Source: Gibbula magus (taxonomy: Eukaryota > Mollusca > Gastropoda > Trochida > Trochidae). Taken from it: DNA of 64,000 bases. Positions within the stretch are counted from its first letter, which is position 1; each line of letters opens with the position of its first letter. The stretch lies in the NCBI GenBank assembly GCA_936450465.1, contig OW388293.1, forward strand, positions 24,763,860 through 24,827,859, given 5' to 3'. Below the pieces are notes generated by a model, which worked only from the letters and a program-made list of their open reading frames with translations, had not been told where the DNA came from and made no database searches. This document shows positions 51,290 through 63,400 of the stretch, piece after piece. The position numbers and the translations under genes were made by a program.

Positions 51290-51551
51290 TTAATCAACTT
51301 ATCAATTCAAAGAAGTATGATTGTACAAGTTTGCGGATAAATGTATTGAAGCGTCAAAACATCAGACTACACCTGTTACCATTGGTAATTTCAATAAAGG
51401 GATGTTCCAAGCATATATGGAAGCAGTTGATAGCGGTCATGTAGTTGTGTTTTGGCAAATGCAAAAAGACCCAAATTTGCCTAAAATGTGTTTTATAAAA
51501 TTACCTCTTGTCAGTCAAAAACCAGACAAACGCAATCAAGCACATTCTTGA
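51290..51551 (+). pseudogene. Unidentified coding-like stretch with a probable frameshift
   Basis: From 51321 the frame reads about 75 residues with ordinary amino-acid composition (FADKCIEASKHQTTP, FNKGMFQAYMEAVDSGHVVV, FWQMQKDPN). Just upstream, another frame reads FNQLINSKKYD, as though a small indel near 51315 broke one protein. I do not recognise the family. It could be a decayed retrocopy or transposon piece. It is not part of CHMP2B, whose stop lies 1.4 kb upstream. Confidence 0.35.
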
Positions 51552-51765
51552 CATGGTCCTTATTGAAACATGTGAGTAGACTGTAAGGATTTAGGCATTT
51601 GCAAGATTGTTGTTGATGGTTTTATCAGTGGCACAATCCAACAATCGTAAGTATTTATAGGAAGGATCGATGTCTCACAGGATGATTCTGGGAACTTCAA
51701 GCAAACCTCAGGATTTCTTCTAGGATCCATCATATTGAAGACTTTCATTCAAACTGTTCAACGAT

Positions 51766-52030
51766 TGTCGTCCAGGGTTCGAATCCCGCCAGCAGCACCG
51801 TAACTTTATCTGCAGTGGAGAACTGTTCTACACGCAGTAAGGTTTGGGTGCAATGCTACACTGAATTTCAGCGTAGTACCACCCATGTCAGTTTGAGCCG
51901 CTTCTCGCAGGTTTCAATGCATAGCCACATGGTGTTGCAAGCTTTCTTCCTGCCATAATACTAGCAGCCATGATATAAGTGAAATACTCTTGAAAGCGGC
52001 GTTAAACATCAAATCACCTGACCTCAACAG
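51766..52030 (+). mobile_element. tRNA-derived SINE
   Basis: It opens with a B-box-like GGGTTCGAATCCCGCC. A body with TGGAGAACTGTTCTACACGC and CATAGCCACATGGTGTTGC follows, then the tail CTCTTGAAAGCGGCGTTAAA and TCACCTGACCTC. The same body and tail occur in reverse at 63865-64000, and the tail alone at 46370. The A box is not clear on the left, so the copy may be 5' truncated. Confidence 0.75.
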
Positions 52031-52569
52031 TTTAATTTCTTTGGATAACAAACAAATTGTGTTTGTTTATAGATGATTTAATCATGTATGTAGACAAATC
52101 AAAAACACATGTTACACATGCAATGATTAAAATCTTAATAAGATTGAATTTTTTTAACTAAACCAAACATAACAGCCAATAACACTTGTATTCTAACCAA
52201 GTTTTTCTGTTGGCACAAAAAGTTAGACTTTGATTCAAACATGTGACATTAACAAAATAAAGAAAATACTATTGAAATGATGAGTTGAATGAAGGAAATG
52301 GAACTAGATTTACCCTCACTTTGACAACACGGGCATCATAAGAAAATTAAAAATAATTATTGATAGTGGTACACTTCATTTTGAAGTTAGATTTTGCTAT
52401 GAAACCGAGACTCTGAGTGAAAGATGAATTAAACATAATTTTCTAGCTAAAAATAACTTGCACCATATTGTCAGTCATCATTAAACCTTGCTGAAACAAT
52501 ATTAGCTTCTGTATTAATTAGTTTCAAATAATTCTGATTGGTCAATAAATCTAATAAATCGGCTGTGGC

Positions 52570-52650
52570 AACTAGCAAGACAAGACATTTGGTGAGCACA
52601 GCTCACCCATATATACCCCAGTTTTCAACATTTGTCAAAGAAGCTTAAAT
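52570..52650 (-). repeat. End fragment of the repeat at 15836-16425
   Basis: GTGAGCACAGCTCACCCATA followed by TATACCCCAGTTTTCAACAT is the complement of the right end of the 15836-16425 element. GGTGAGCACAGCTCACC is itself a near-palindrome. Confidence 0.55.
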
Positions 52651-53192
52651 ATAGTAAAGGACACACCAGTGTACAGTCCTTTATTATGAACATACCAGAT
52701 ATATGCTTCAGAAAGGACAATATGACAATTCTAAATCATAATTTGATGAAGAGCAGAAAAACATCATTCAGTTTTAAGTATCATGGTTGACGTTTACAGA
52801 TTCTCCTGAAGAGCATCAATCAGTGAGCAAATACCAAGTAGACACAGTAATATTTGCATGTGGTAACAGAAGATGTAAATGCAATGAGAACATCACAAAG
52901 CAGTTACAAGCACAGTGAATTAACTAAACAAATCCACAAGACCCATACATATTAGCTATTCTCTTCCTTACAAAAACAAACATTCCTGTACATGCATCAT
53001 TTACTTAAGGAAGAATACACACCAATTTAAAATACCATTCATTCAGCCTCTCTGCAGATGAATGATGTCATTACTATGTAATCAGTCAATGACATCCTAC
53101 AAGAAGTCACCATCATACTTAATATTTTAATAAAACAAATCACAATGTAATTCTTCCCTTTTCAGATTCAATCTACATTAAATGCAAATACT

Positions 53193-53376
53193 GTTTATTG
53201 AGTCACTTTGGTTACAGGTTTCCAGATGGGCCTATTTCATACACGGACATTACGTATATCATCAATACTAACCATGGTAAAATTCTTGATGAGGTATGGA
53301 GGAAAAGGAGAAAGTCTCTTTCAAACTGTAAAAGCTCTGTTTCCTGTAGGCAATGAAGAGTTAATGTTGTTTATTT
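53193..53376 (-). terminator. Candidate SON polyadenylation signals
   Basis: On the minus strand AATAAA occurs at 53376-53371 and 53198-53193, about 375 and 550 bases after the SON stop. Use of either would place the orphan open frames at 53.2-53.6 kb antisense to the 3' UTR. Confidence 0.4.
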
Positions 53377-53583
53377 CTTGCAGTTTCAATACAGAACATG
53401 TTCTGACTAAAATCAAACAATCTTTAGAGACATGGTTTGACTACCGGACTGGTTCCCTAGTTGAGCTGAACAACCCGTGTAGACTTGGCTGCACAACACT
53501 GATACAACAAGAGATGTCCTTGTGGCCATTGTCGACAGTTCCTGAATTGCCAATATATGTCAGCCATTCATTCATCCCTCAGG
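53215..53583 (+). other. Orphan exon-like open frames of unknown identity
   Basis: After an acceptor (TTTGGTTACAG, 53216) the frame FPDGPISYTDITYIINTN looks coding and meets donors at CATG/GTAAAA and GATGAG/GTATGG. A second block (EHVLTKIKQSLETWFDY ... PELPIYVSHSFIPQ) ends at CCTCAG followed by GTAACC at 53584. Joining 53217-53275 to 53394 is phase-compatible, but one continuous 143-residue frame also covers most of the region. It lies antisense to the SON 3' UTR. I cannot name a family. It may be a gene fragment or an old element. Confidence 0.3.
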
Positions 53584-53749
53584 TAACCTCAGCCAATTTT
53601 CTTGTTCTGAAAATTATACACCAAATTCCAAGCTTGTAACTCCAAGTTCAGAAATATGAATAGCAGGTAAAAAACACATAGAACATGGTGTAAGGGCTTT
53701 CACAAGTTACAAATTGTGAAACATGAAACAACAGAACATGTTTAGTCAT

Positions 53750-54496
53750 TCATTCCCTTGGTATGAGCCCCATGTCCTGCAGGCATATAGAGGCGGCCTG
53801 GGCCTTGGCTAGCTTCTTGTTGGCGCTGGCAGAAGATGGTTGGTACTCTACACCGTTCACCACAACCTGGCAAAGAAGACATTGAAAGTAAAAACTATAT
53901 ATTCATTCAAAATGTTAATTCCTAAAATTTGTGTCGCCATGATTTTTAAAAAATATAATTTTTACGAATAGTAAATTCATCACAGGGGCTTCATTATTGC
54001 AGGAGGAAATCCTTCAATACTATCTTGTAGTAAGCCGTCTGAACACCAACAAACATCTTCACCAGATGCTGAATACATCAACCTAAAGATGGATCAATAT
54101 AAACATCTTTAGACTGGCCTACTTATTTGATTGGAGCCACTCCATTTTTGCTCAATGAATTAGTGAATTTCCTTTTTTCCTAAAGCCAAATGGGATAGAT
54201 AACACAAGGGTAACATTACACCCAGGATTCGCCAACCGTGAAAAAGATTAAGTGAGACAACCCGGGCTCACCTACGGGTATACATGAATTCATTATTTCC
54301 ATCCTAGACTAACCTGGGATCCATATGTTAAAGATGCTTAAAAACCTTTGAAAACTTTCCTGGACAAACAAATATTTTACCTTGAAGAGGAAGTTTTTCT
54401 TGTGATCTGGCCCCGACTCCGCGACCGTGATGAAGTTGGGGGGTCCCCACCTGCGCTTGTTGCATAACTCGGTGAGAGCAGACACTGGGTGTTTAC
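53750..54496 (-). CDS. SON: SON dsRNA-binding domain (last two exons)
   Basis: Exons 54496-54381 and 53866-53750 encode HPVSALTELCNKRRWGPPNF, the beta strands around SGPDHKKNFLFKVVVNGVEY, and the helix-2 basic block ANKKLAKAQAA typical of dsRBDs, ending LIPRE. The KKLAK-like block is the part that normally contacts the RNA phosphate backbone. Confidence 0.9.
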
Positions 54497-57400
54497 CTGC
54501 AGAGAGATCATGGGGGATAGAGATACTGTTGGTAAGTTTGTGTTAGGGCTGAAACAGTACACTTGATCTTCGATTCTTTTATTGTGGTACAGAACCCTTT
54601 GTTCCAGTACATTTATGGTTCGGTTCAGAACAAGAATACAACAAACACATCTAAAGAAATTATCAAAAAATATGGATAAAATTTTATGAAAATGATGAGT
54701 TTTACAAACCGAAAATACACTTTGATGTATGGTACACCGAACCTATAGCAAAATATTGCGGTTCAACTAATGTAGCTGTGAACCTTTTTAGTTTTAATTT
54801 TAGTTAATTACACATAGAAACTATATTACAGAAGATGACCGTGAATGAAGTCATTTACCAGCCACAGTTGGATCCAGGAAACAATGGAAATTTACAAGCC
54901 CAATTTTTCGATAAGGGGTGGATTTGAACCTCTGCTAGCAATGCTATTTCTGTATTAAATAGAAGACCAAAGGGAAGGTGTAAGCTGGTTGATATCTCAC
55001 CTGCATTACATAGAAGACCAAAGGGAATGTGTAAGCTGATTGATATCTCACCTGACAAATCCTTGAGGCGAGGTGCTGGAGCACCTTTACGGGAACTTTC
55101 TCCTTCAGACGTCAAACCTGAAGCCAATGAGGCGGCCAAATGTAATGGATGAAATTGTATATCAAGCTCTAACTTTTATAGCAAAGAATAATCAGTGAGA
55201 AATACATTTACATCCATGGAACTAAAAAATCATGACCAAAGCAAAAGTGATTGAAAACATTAGAAACTCCAACTTATAGTCATTACACCCTATCCAACTA
55301 TACTCTTTTCCCTACGCATGATACAAATTATTTCAGGAAATATTTCAGGGACGTGAAAGTTTTTTGTTTTTTCCGACTGAGGAGATTTATAATGATGTAG
55401 TTAGAAATGAATATAGTGATATCTGAACTGCCAGTTTAACTGTAGTAGGAAGATGCAAAGCAGCAACAATCACTGACTTTAAGTTGTGAGTGCATTGTAT
55501 CTTACTTCATTAAAGAAGTATTTGAGAGTCCTACAATGAATAGTGTTCATTCTGCTCCTGGATAAAGAAATGTTCACATGTGTGTAATATGAATCTCAGC
55601 CTTGAATTGATACTGTTTGGTGTTAAGGAAAATATTGTAACAGACAAAATTGTTTACTTTATTCTCTTGTCGGCAACGTTTTTCATCTATAAATGTAAAT
55701 TTCAGAAGTGTAAACTGCATTTTAAAAGATTTGTAAAAGAAATGTCTGTCAGATATAGAATAGAAAAAGACATATCTTTCAGCAATTGTTCTGCTGATAA
55801 ATTTTACCAGTCCTGGATGCTGTATCATATCCTATTTTCGTCAGAAAAGCAGCATCAGTAATGTGCATTAGTTGAATAATTCATTATGAATGCCATATGA
55901 ATATATAATTCTTATATTGTATTATACATTAAAGGGGATTGTTTAATTTGTATGTGAGTATGTGTGAGTGAGTGAGTGGTGTATGTTTGTCCAAAAAATC
56001 CCACTCTGATAAGAGACCTTATTGTACAAGTGACCTCCATTTCCCTGGAATGGAGGTCGATTTGATGTAACAGGGGTGGATGAATAAAATATTAAAAAAA
56101 AAAAAAATGAATAGTGATCAACTGACCTTTCCTATCAATTTTGAAGTCCAACATCAGAGGTTCTTTGGAACCCTCGTTGTTTTTGCCGAGCCCCTCACCC
56201 TGTCTCCAACCCATCTTCTGCAGCAGCCACATGCCGATACCGCCCTGCACTGGCGCCGCTCGTCTCAGTTGGTCCTGCAAACAGCAGACAAGGGAGGTAA
56301 CTCCAGCAACTAAGGGAGGCAATTCATGATTGAGTTTGAGAAATCTGATCTACTCATTTATAACAGAATTCTTGATTAACTGTCGTATATATATTTATGG
56401 CAAAACATTTTTGTAAATTCACTAACCGTAAAAGTCTATAACCTTACCTTGAAATATGTTTAATGAGAAGTTTTGCAACAGAAGTAATGATCGTCGTTAA
56501 AAGATTACAAAAAAAAATAGGCAATCTAAATCTCAGTGACTCTTACAAATCTGAATAATTATTTCAACATAATCAATACATATTAAATAAATATAAAGAA
56601 ATTTTCATTACATAAATTTCTAACTAACAAATATCTTCAAATCTTATAAACCAACATGGTCATGAAGTATATGAAATGAACACAGTTTGTTTGTTTCCCT
56701 TCAACACTCACAGTGCTAACACCCAGTTAAAGTAAAATAAGTAAACACATCACATTGATCAATGTCCATCTATGAAAACTACAGATATGTTAAAAGTTCA
56801 TATCAAAATGATCCTTAGCTACAGCATTTAACTTTATTCAAACAGAGCATACTTTCCATGAAAATTTCAATTTAATGTCATTTGTACAAGTGAATGAAAA
56901 GAATTAATCTGATAAAACAAAATTTAATATAAGAATAAAAGAAATCTCAAGTTCCAAATTGAAGAACATGAATTTTTCTTTTTACAGCATCACATCATTA
57001 GTGTAACCTTAAAACTAAAATTTAGTAAGAGGAATTGAGTGAAAACAATATCCAACCACAGAAAAGTTCCATCTATGAGTATATCATTACCTTACACTGA
57101 TAACAGTTGACCAAATCATTTCAGTGGCAACAAAAAAATAAAAGATGTAATAAAGAAATGTATTGTACAATTGCTTCTACACTTTGCTTTTTATATAAAT
57201 TTCCTGAGTAACTGGGTGTTACGCACAGTGAGTACTTACCACGTCCTAGGTTCCCTCGTGTAGTTAGTCTCATTGCAGTATCAGCACTACAATCAACGTC
57301 AACCTAAACTCCTCGCTCTTTCTTTCACACAACCCTGCAACAAGTTTCCACCTGCTCAACCACAGTCGTCTCCCTTGCACTACATTCATAACTACTGGTC

Positions 57401-60400
57401 TTGAAGTGATGAGATTGGAATGTGATTATACGGTCTAGTGTATATGCATGAATGGATTGTTTGGGGTTGATAAATAAATGGCTTGGTTGTGATTTAGGAT
57501 GGCCAGGTATTGAGAACATGATCAAACCCATACAAAAATGTCACCTCATGAGCTTTGGAGAAAGTCTTTGAAGGGCATTTAGAAGTGGTATACATAAGAA
57601 CAGGAAGATTTTCTGGATAACAACTTCTTTAATGTGAAATACACAACATTAAAGAAGTTGTTATCCAGAAAATCTTCCTGTTCTTATGAGCTTTGGAGTT
57701 AACAATTTGCTTGAAATTTAGAATGTTTAAGCCATTCAATGACTTACTTAATCTACAATAATAACAATAAGGAAATTAAATTTTTGATATCATAATCACT
57801 GTCCAGTTGAGTTCTTTGAGATGTACTCTTTGGGATTTGATATTCATTTCATCATTGCATATATATCATTAACTGTTTCAATGTACCAAGTCCCAAAATT
57901 TCACTTTCCAGAAGATACTGCAATAAGCTTATTAAATACAAAACAAGACCAGCAGGTATGTGAGAAAGTGAAGAGAATACAACATGATTTGATAAAGGGA
58001 GACGTTACATTCTCCCCACATCAAACTATAAACAGATGGAATCTTGTTCCAGTGTTCTGAAGAGGCTGGATGAAAGCAGCATATCCAAAAGGGCTGAATA
58101 AATAATATTGAAAATTACTCAAAATCTATGTTTTCGAGTTTAATGCTGCCTTCAAACAGACTCGGTAACACCTTTGTGTAATTGTCTTTTGCATGATAAT
58201 AATTACAACATGACCTCCCATTTGGTGAAAAGCAGTGACAGAAAAACGATTGCACTAAAACAGAACTAAATGTTGAACAGAAAAAAGCTTTGTTTTGTTT
58301 TGGAGTTTTTCTAGATTTGAAAAAGCTGCATGATAACAAAAAATTATTAATGTGGAAAAAGAGAGGTTGATGATTCTATTAAGACGAGTCTTCTCAATTA
58401 CTTGTGTGTTATTTATCAGTGGCGGATCCGGGAGGGACTTCTGGGTGTTCAACCCCACCCGCTTTGCTGCCACTGTTAATTATCTTAGATGTGAAAGTCA
58501 AAAGAAGAAAATAATCTGTGGTGGTGAGGCGAGGTGAGGTAAGGTGATTTTAGTTTCAATTGTATATATTACAGAGAGAGAGAGTCAGCTATAACACGAC
58601 AGGGGTCGAAATTAACCTTTTCAATGCGGTAGCCATTTGGACTAGTGCATTTCTAAAAGTACTAGTCCAGACTTATTCTCGCTAGCCAAATACATCTCCA
58701 TGATCATTTCACCTCAAATTCTTCAGACTACCAGTTTTTATACTATACTAGCCCAGCTTCTTTTTCACTAGCCATGGGCTACCTGACTAGTGCTAATTTC
58801 TAACCCTGCACTATGGCTAAGCATTGCAGTTAAACCTACAAGCTTTGAGGGGAACTAGTGGATCACAAGTGGCACTGCACTGCATAAACAGCTGCAGTTT
58901 CAAACTGTTTGTCAGCTTTATGTCAGCGTAGCAGCATGCTGCACCTCGACCTTGTAGTGCAATCAAAAGTCTCTGGCACAGAAAAGGCGAAGAAATGTAG
59001 CAAGACTTAACTTAACAAGTGATAGAGACTAGCACAAGTTAAAGCCTTTTTAGAGGAAGTTGGGTTTTCTGAAGGATAAACCTTGAATCCTGATAACATG
59101 GCAAAATTTGCTGATATTGACAAAAAGAAAATCCCTAAAAATGTAACAAGCGAATAAAAAAGTATATCAAATTCATGTTAAGCATGGGCTATATTTCAGG
59201 CATAAGGTGGTATATAACAACAGTAAAGGAAATGTGATACAATGGGAAGTCATGTGTAACATGAAATGTATAACAGTCTCATAATATGTCTCTACTCATC
59301 ACCCAAAGCGGGGACCAAGAAACATGTTATGAGACTGCAGGAGAGCACCCTCCGGACTCAGAGACATGGAAGAGACGCAAACCTGAAATGAGACACTCGG
59401 AAGCATTGGGCGACTGTCACGGTCGCAGAGTACTGGCTTTGCTATGAAACTACTTATTTAAATATATATGATTAAAATATTTATATTTGCAGCTTTGATA
59501 GAGATATCATGTAGTGAGATTTAATTGAAAATTATATTATACACAATTAGCCTCTTGACCATTGCTGTCAATTTATTAAAGAATAGAAAAGAAATAGAAA
59601 TAAAAAAAAATTAAAAAAAGAATAATAATAATTTATAAATGACATTTAAATGATCTTTTAATTATTTCACATTGAACTAACATGGTTTTATTGCCATTTG
59701 TTTGGTTTTATATATTATATATTTCATTATTGGAATATTATATTTTTGTTATTCCAGATACTGTTTTTATCAATATATTCACATTTATATAGATATCTTT
59801 ATAAAACATACTTGTCACATCCTTGGAATTCACCTTATCACAATAAATTTTATATGTAATAAAATAAAACAACTGAAACAAAACTGTTTACCAAAACAAA
59901 TTTTTCATTACACTTAGTATACAAAATAAACTTGTCTAATATAAACACAGATGTATATCTGTTTAAACTTCCTACTTATCGCAATATTACTGGAACGCTA
60001 ACACAGGTGGATCCAGACATTTTGAAAGAGGGGGATTGAAAACCTATCTCTGAATCCGCCACTGTAACAGAGCTCATAGAAATTCCAAGTAACAAGATTG
60101 TTTACTGATGCCAAGAGCTGTAAAGCCTAACATTCATAGCAAAGTCAGTACTGAAGCCTACACATGTTGTAGGTGAGTGAAGATGCTGGTATACCTTCTT
60201 CAACCAGGCCTGGTTTCTCTTATCTGGACCCGCCAGCTCCTGCTGGGACAGAGTCTGTACTCCCGTACTCCCTGTGTATTGACCTGGCAGAAACTTTGAC
60301 TGGGCCCACTGACTCGACTGAAACAAACACGTGTACAACCTCATTAAAACGATCTCAATTTCAATACTAGAAGAGCGTTTGCGGGACACCACAAAAGCAG

Positions 60401-63400
60401 AGCAGCTCCGAAACTTTGGGTCTCGCCTTTCCCTGTTCCGCCTTCTCCTCAGCATAAATAAAATGGGAATTTTTTTGGACAAAATGTTTTTCATTATTCA
60501 AGTTATTCTTACAAGTTAAATCATCACTGGGGTCACTTTTCACAACTTTGTTCTTAAAACCTATTTCTGATTTCAAAATTGGATCAAAAGATTAACATGG
60601 CCTTAACCAATATCTCATGACCTTGAACTTTGACCTTCAAGGTCACACCATCAATGATTACTTTTCATTGTGTATAACAATCATGCAATGACTCAAAAGT
60701 GTTCATTGTTAACATAAGGCATATTCACAATAGCACGCTTAAGTTGTGACCTTGCTGTGACCTTGACCTGTGACAGATTTTAGCAAAAACGTTTTCAAAT
60801 CTTGGTCTTTCTCCATAGTTGATATATACCAAGTTAGGGCCTGATAGCACAGAAGTTGTTGAAGTTATCGTGTTTACAAGGATTTTTGTAGTGATTTCAG
60901 AACTCATGACCTTGACCTTTGACCTTGAATGTGAGCATGTCAAAATATTTCCCCAGGTGTACAAGAAAGAAGCTATATATATATGAGGTGTTGATACCTT
61001 CATGAAAAAAAGTTATAAAGTGATTTCAGAACTGGTGACCGTGACCCTATCTCGTGACCTTGACCTTTAAAATTCAAGGTCACACAATCATTGATCACTT
61101 TTCATTGTGTATAACAATCCTTTAATGATTCAAAGTGTTAATAGTTGAAATAAGACATTTTCGCAAAAGCATGCTTAAGTCGTGCCCTCGCTGTGACCTT
61201 GACCTTTGACGGATGTTAGCGAAAACCTTTTCAAATCTTGGCCTTTCTCCATAGTTGATGTACACCAAATAAGAGCCTGATAGTACAAATATTTTTCAAG
61301 TTATCGTGTTTACAAGGATTTTTTAGCGATTTCAGAACTCGTGACCTTGACCTTGAATGTGAACATGTCAAAATCATCCACCAGGTTTATAAGAAAGAAG
61401 CTATGTATATGAGGTGTTAATACCTTCTTGGGAAAAGGTTATTTAGTGATTTCAGAACTGGTGACCTTGACCATATTTCGTGACCTTGACCTTTTAAATT
61501 CAAGGTCACACAATCAGTGATCACTTTTCATTGTGTATAACAATCATTTAATGATTTAAAGTGTTAATAGTTGAAATAAGACATTTTCGCAAAAGCATGC
61601 TTAAGTCGTGCCCTCGCTGTGACCTTGACCTTTGACGGATGTTAGCGAAAACCTTTTCAAATCTTGGCCTTTCTCCATAGTTGATGTACACCAAATAAGA
61701 GCCTGATAGTACAAATATTTTTCAAGTTATTGTGTTTACAAGGATTTTTTTAGCGATTTCAGAACTCGTGACCTTGACCTTTGACCTTGAATATGAACAT
61801 GTCAAAAAAAGTCCACAGGGGCATAAGTAAGAAGTTATGTATATGAGTTCTCAAAACCTTCTAGGAAAAAAGTTATAGCGAATACAAAAAGCGGCGGCGG
61901 CGACGGAAACTGCGCAAAAACTGATAGCAGCTCCGACTTAGTCGGAGCTGCTAATAACGAAGCACAGAACGTTACAATTGATACTGAAAGGCTTTATCCA
62001 AGTTGTGAAATCAAATGAGAAAAATCTTCATCAGATTGTGTAAAATATCTTTTCAAAATGGATTTTTATTTTCCAATCACAAAGTGTCTCACCTTTTCCT
62101 GAGACTTGTGTAGACAGCTAAGAGCCTGAACATCATACGGGTTCTCTGTTAGCTTGCGGACTAGCGAGAGTCTCTCGGAGATAATAGCTCCTATGTCAAT
62201 GGGCTGGAGAAGAAAACAAACACCTTTAATGACAGGCAGACAATAAGAAAGCTCAATGGCTAAACCTCATTGAGTGGCATTCAAGTTGGTATGATGAAGA
62301 ATGAAGACAATATTTGTAGATGTACAACTTCTTTATTCTCCATTGGTGGCGTTTCGACAGCTTAAGACCCACTTGTTTTTCTCTGTATACCAGCAGATAC
62401 TCATTCCTGTTTTTATGTATACAAATACGTTTCAGGTTTATCACTGTATTAGCGCCAATGAGCATCTGTAAGGTGGATATTAGGCACTTTACAAATGTAA
62501 TTAGTATTAAACACAAATGCAAAAGTTTCGTGAAAGTCATACTTTCTCGTATAATAAGTTCTTTTTAACCCATTCTAATTCATTTGAATCCCATAAAAAT
62601 AGCTAGGAAAAGGTCTACTTCTCTTGGGAAGGCAAGCTGCAGTGATGTCACGAACATTTGTTTTATGACGTCACAGACGACAAAATACAGATTTAGTGGT
62701 GAAACAATGGTAACCAGGCAAACATGATATGTGCACATGTGTGAAAATATAACTTGGTTATATTCCAACACATGGGTAATAACCTAGAACATGACATAAA
62801 CACAGCATCTATTCTCACCATAGGAGGTGGATCAGGGAACACCTTATCCTCGGCAGGAACTGCTGGGGCTGCACCTCCTGTGGCAATGGCTGTTGCAGCT
62901 TCAGCTGCGGTCGTCGTTGTGGCAGTTGCAGTGCTGGCAGCAGGAGCTGTGACAGCTGGTGTGACCTCTGTGGATGTTGTAGCAGGTGCAGATGTAGTCA
63001 CAGCAGAAACTGATGGTGTAGGTTGCGCTGTTGTCTTCTCTACTGGGACCCACTCGATCTCCTTGATACGATGCTGACTGCCACTTGACACCGGAAACTG
63101 GAGGCGCAGTGTCGCGGATTGTGTCACCTTGGCTTGTGGTGTCAGCACTGGCAGTTGCTTCGAGTTCTGGTTAAATTGGAAACAAAGACTTCACCTCAGA
63201 TACAGTCACAGTGACAGGTGAGAATAAATCGTGGAGAACTTCAACAACAAACATTGTTGATATATACAGCCGAGAGTTCTACTACATAGTTCTAGATAGA
63301 TATATTGCTTCAGAGACCTGTATTTGGCAGGAATATTAGAAATGTGAAAGAATGACACAGATAGCATAGCGTGAAAATGTCAATGCATTAGAGATCTTGT

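Noticed and set aside
51770..51800. tRNA gene suggested by GGTTCGAATCC
   Set aside because: Only the B box is present. There is no acceptor stem or cloverleaf, and it continues into a SINE body.
57821..58060. 79-residue open frame (SLGFDIHFIIAYISLT...)
   Set aside because: Unrecognised, in a SON intron next to a foldback, with no splice partners. Too weak to list as a gene.
62754..63077. Ala/Val/Gly-rich plus-strand frame
   Set aside because: Antisense of the Ala/Thr-rich SON exon.
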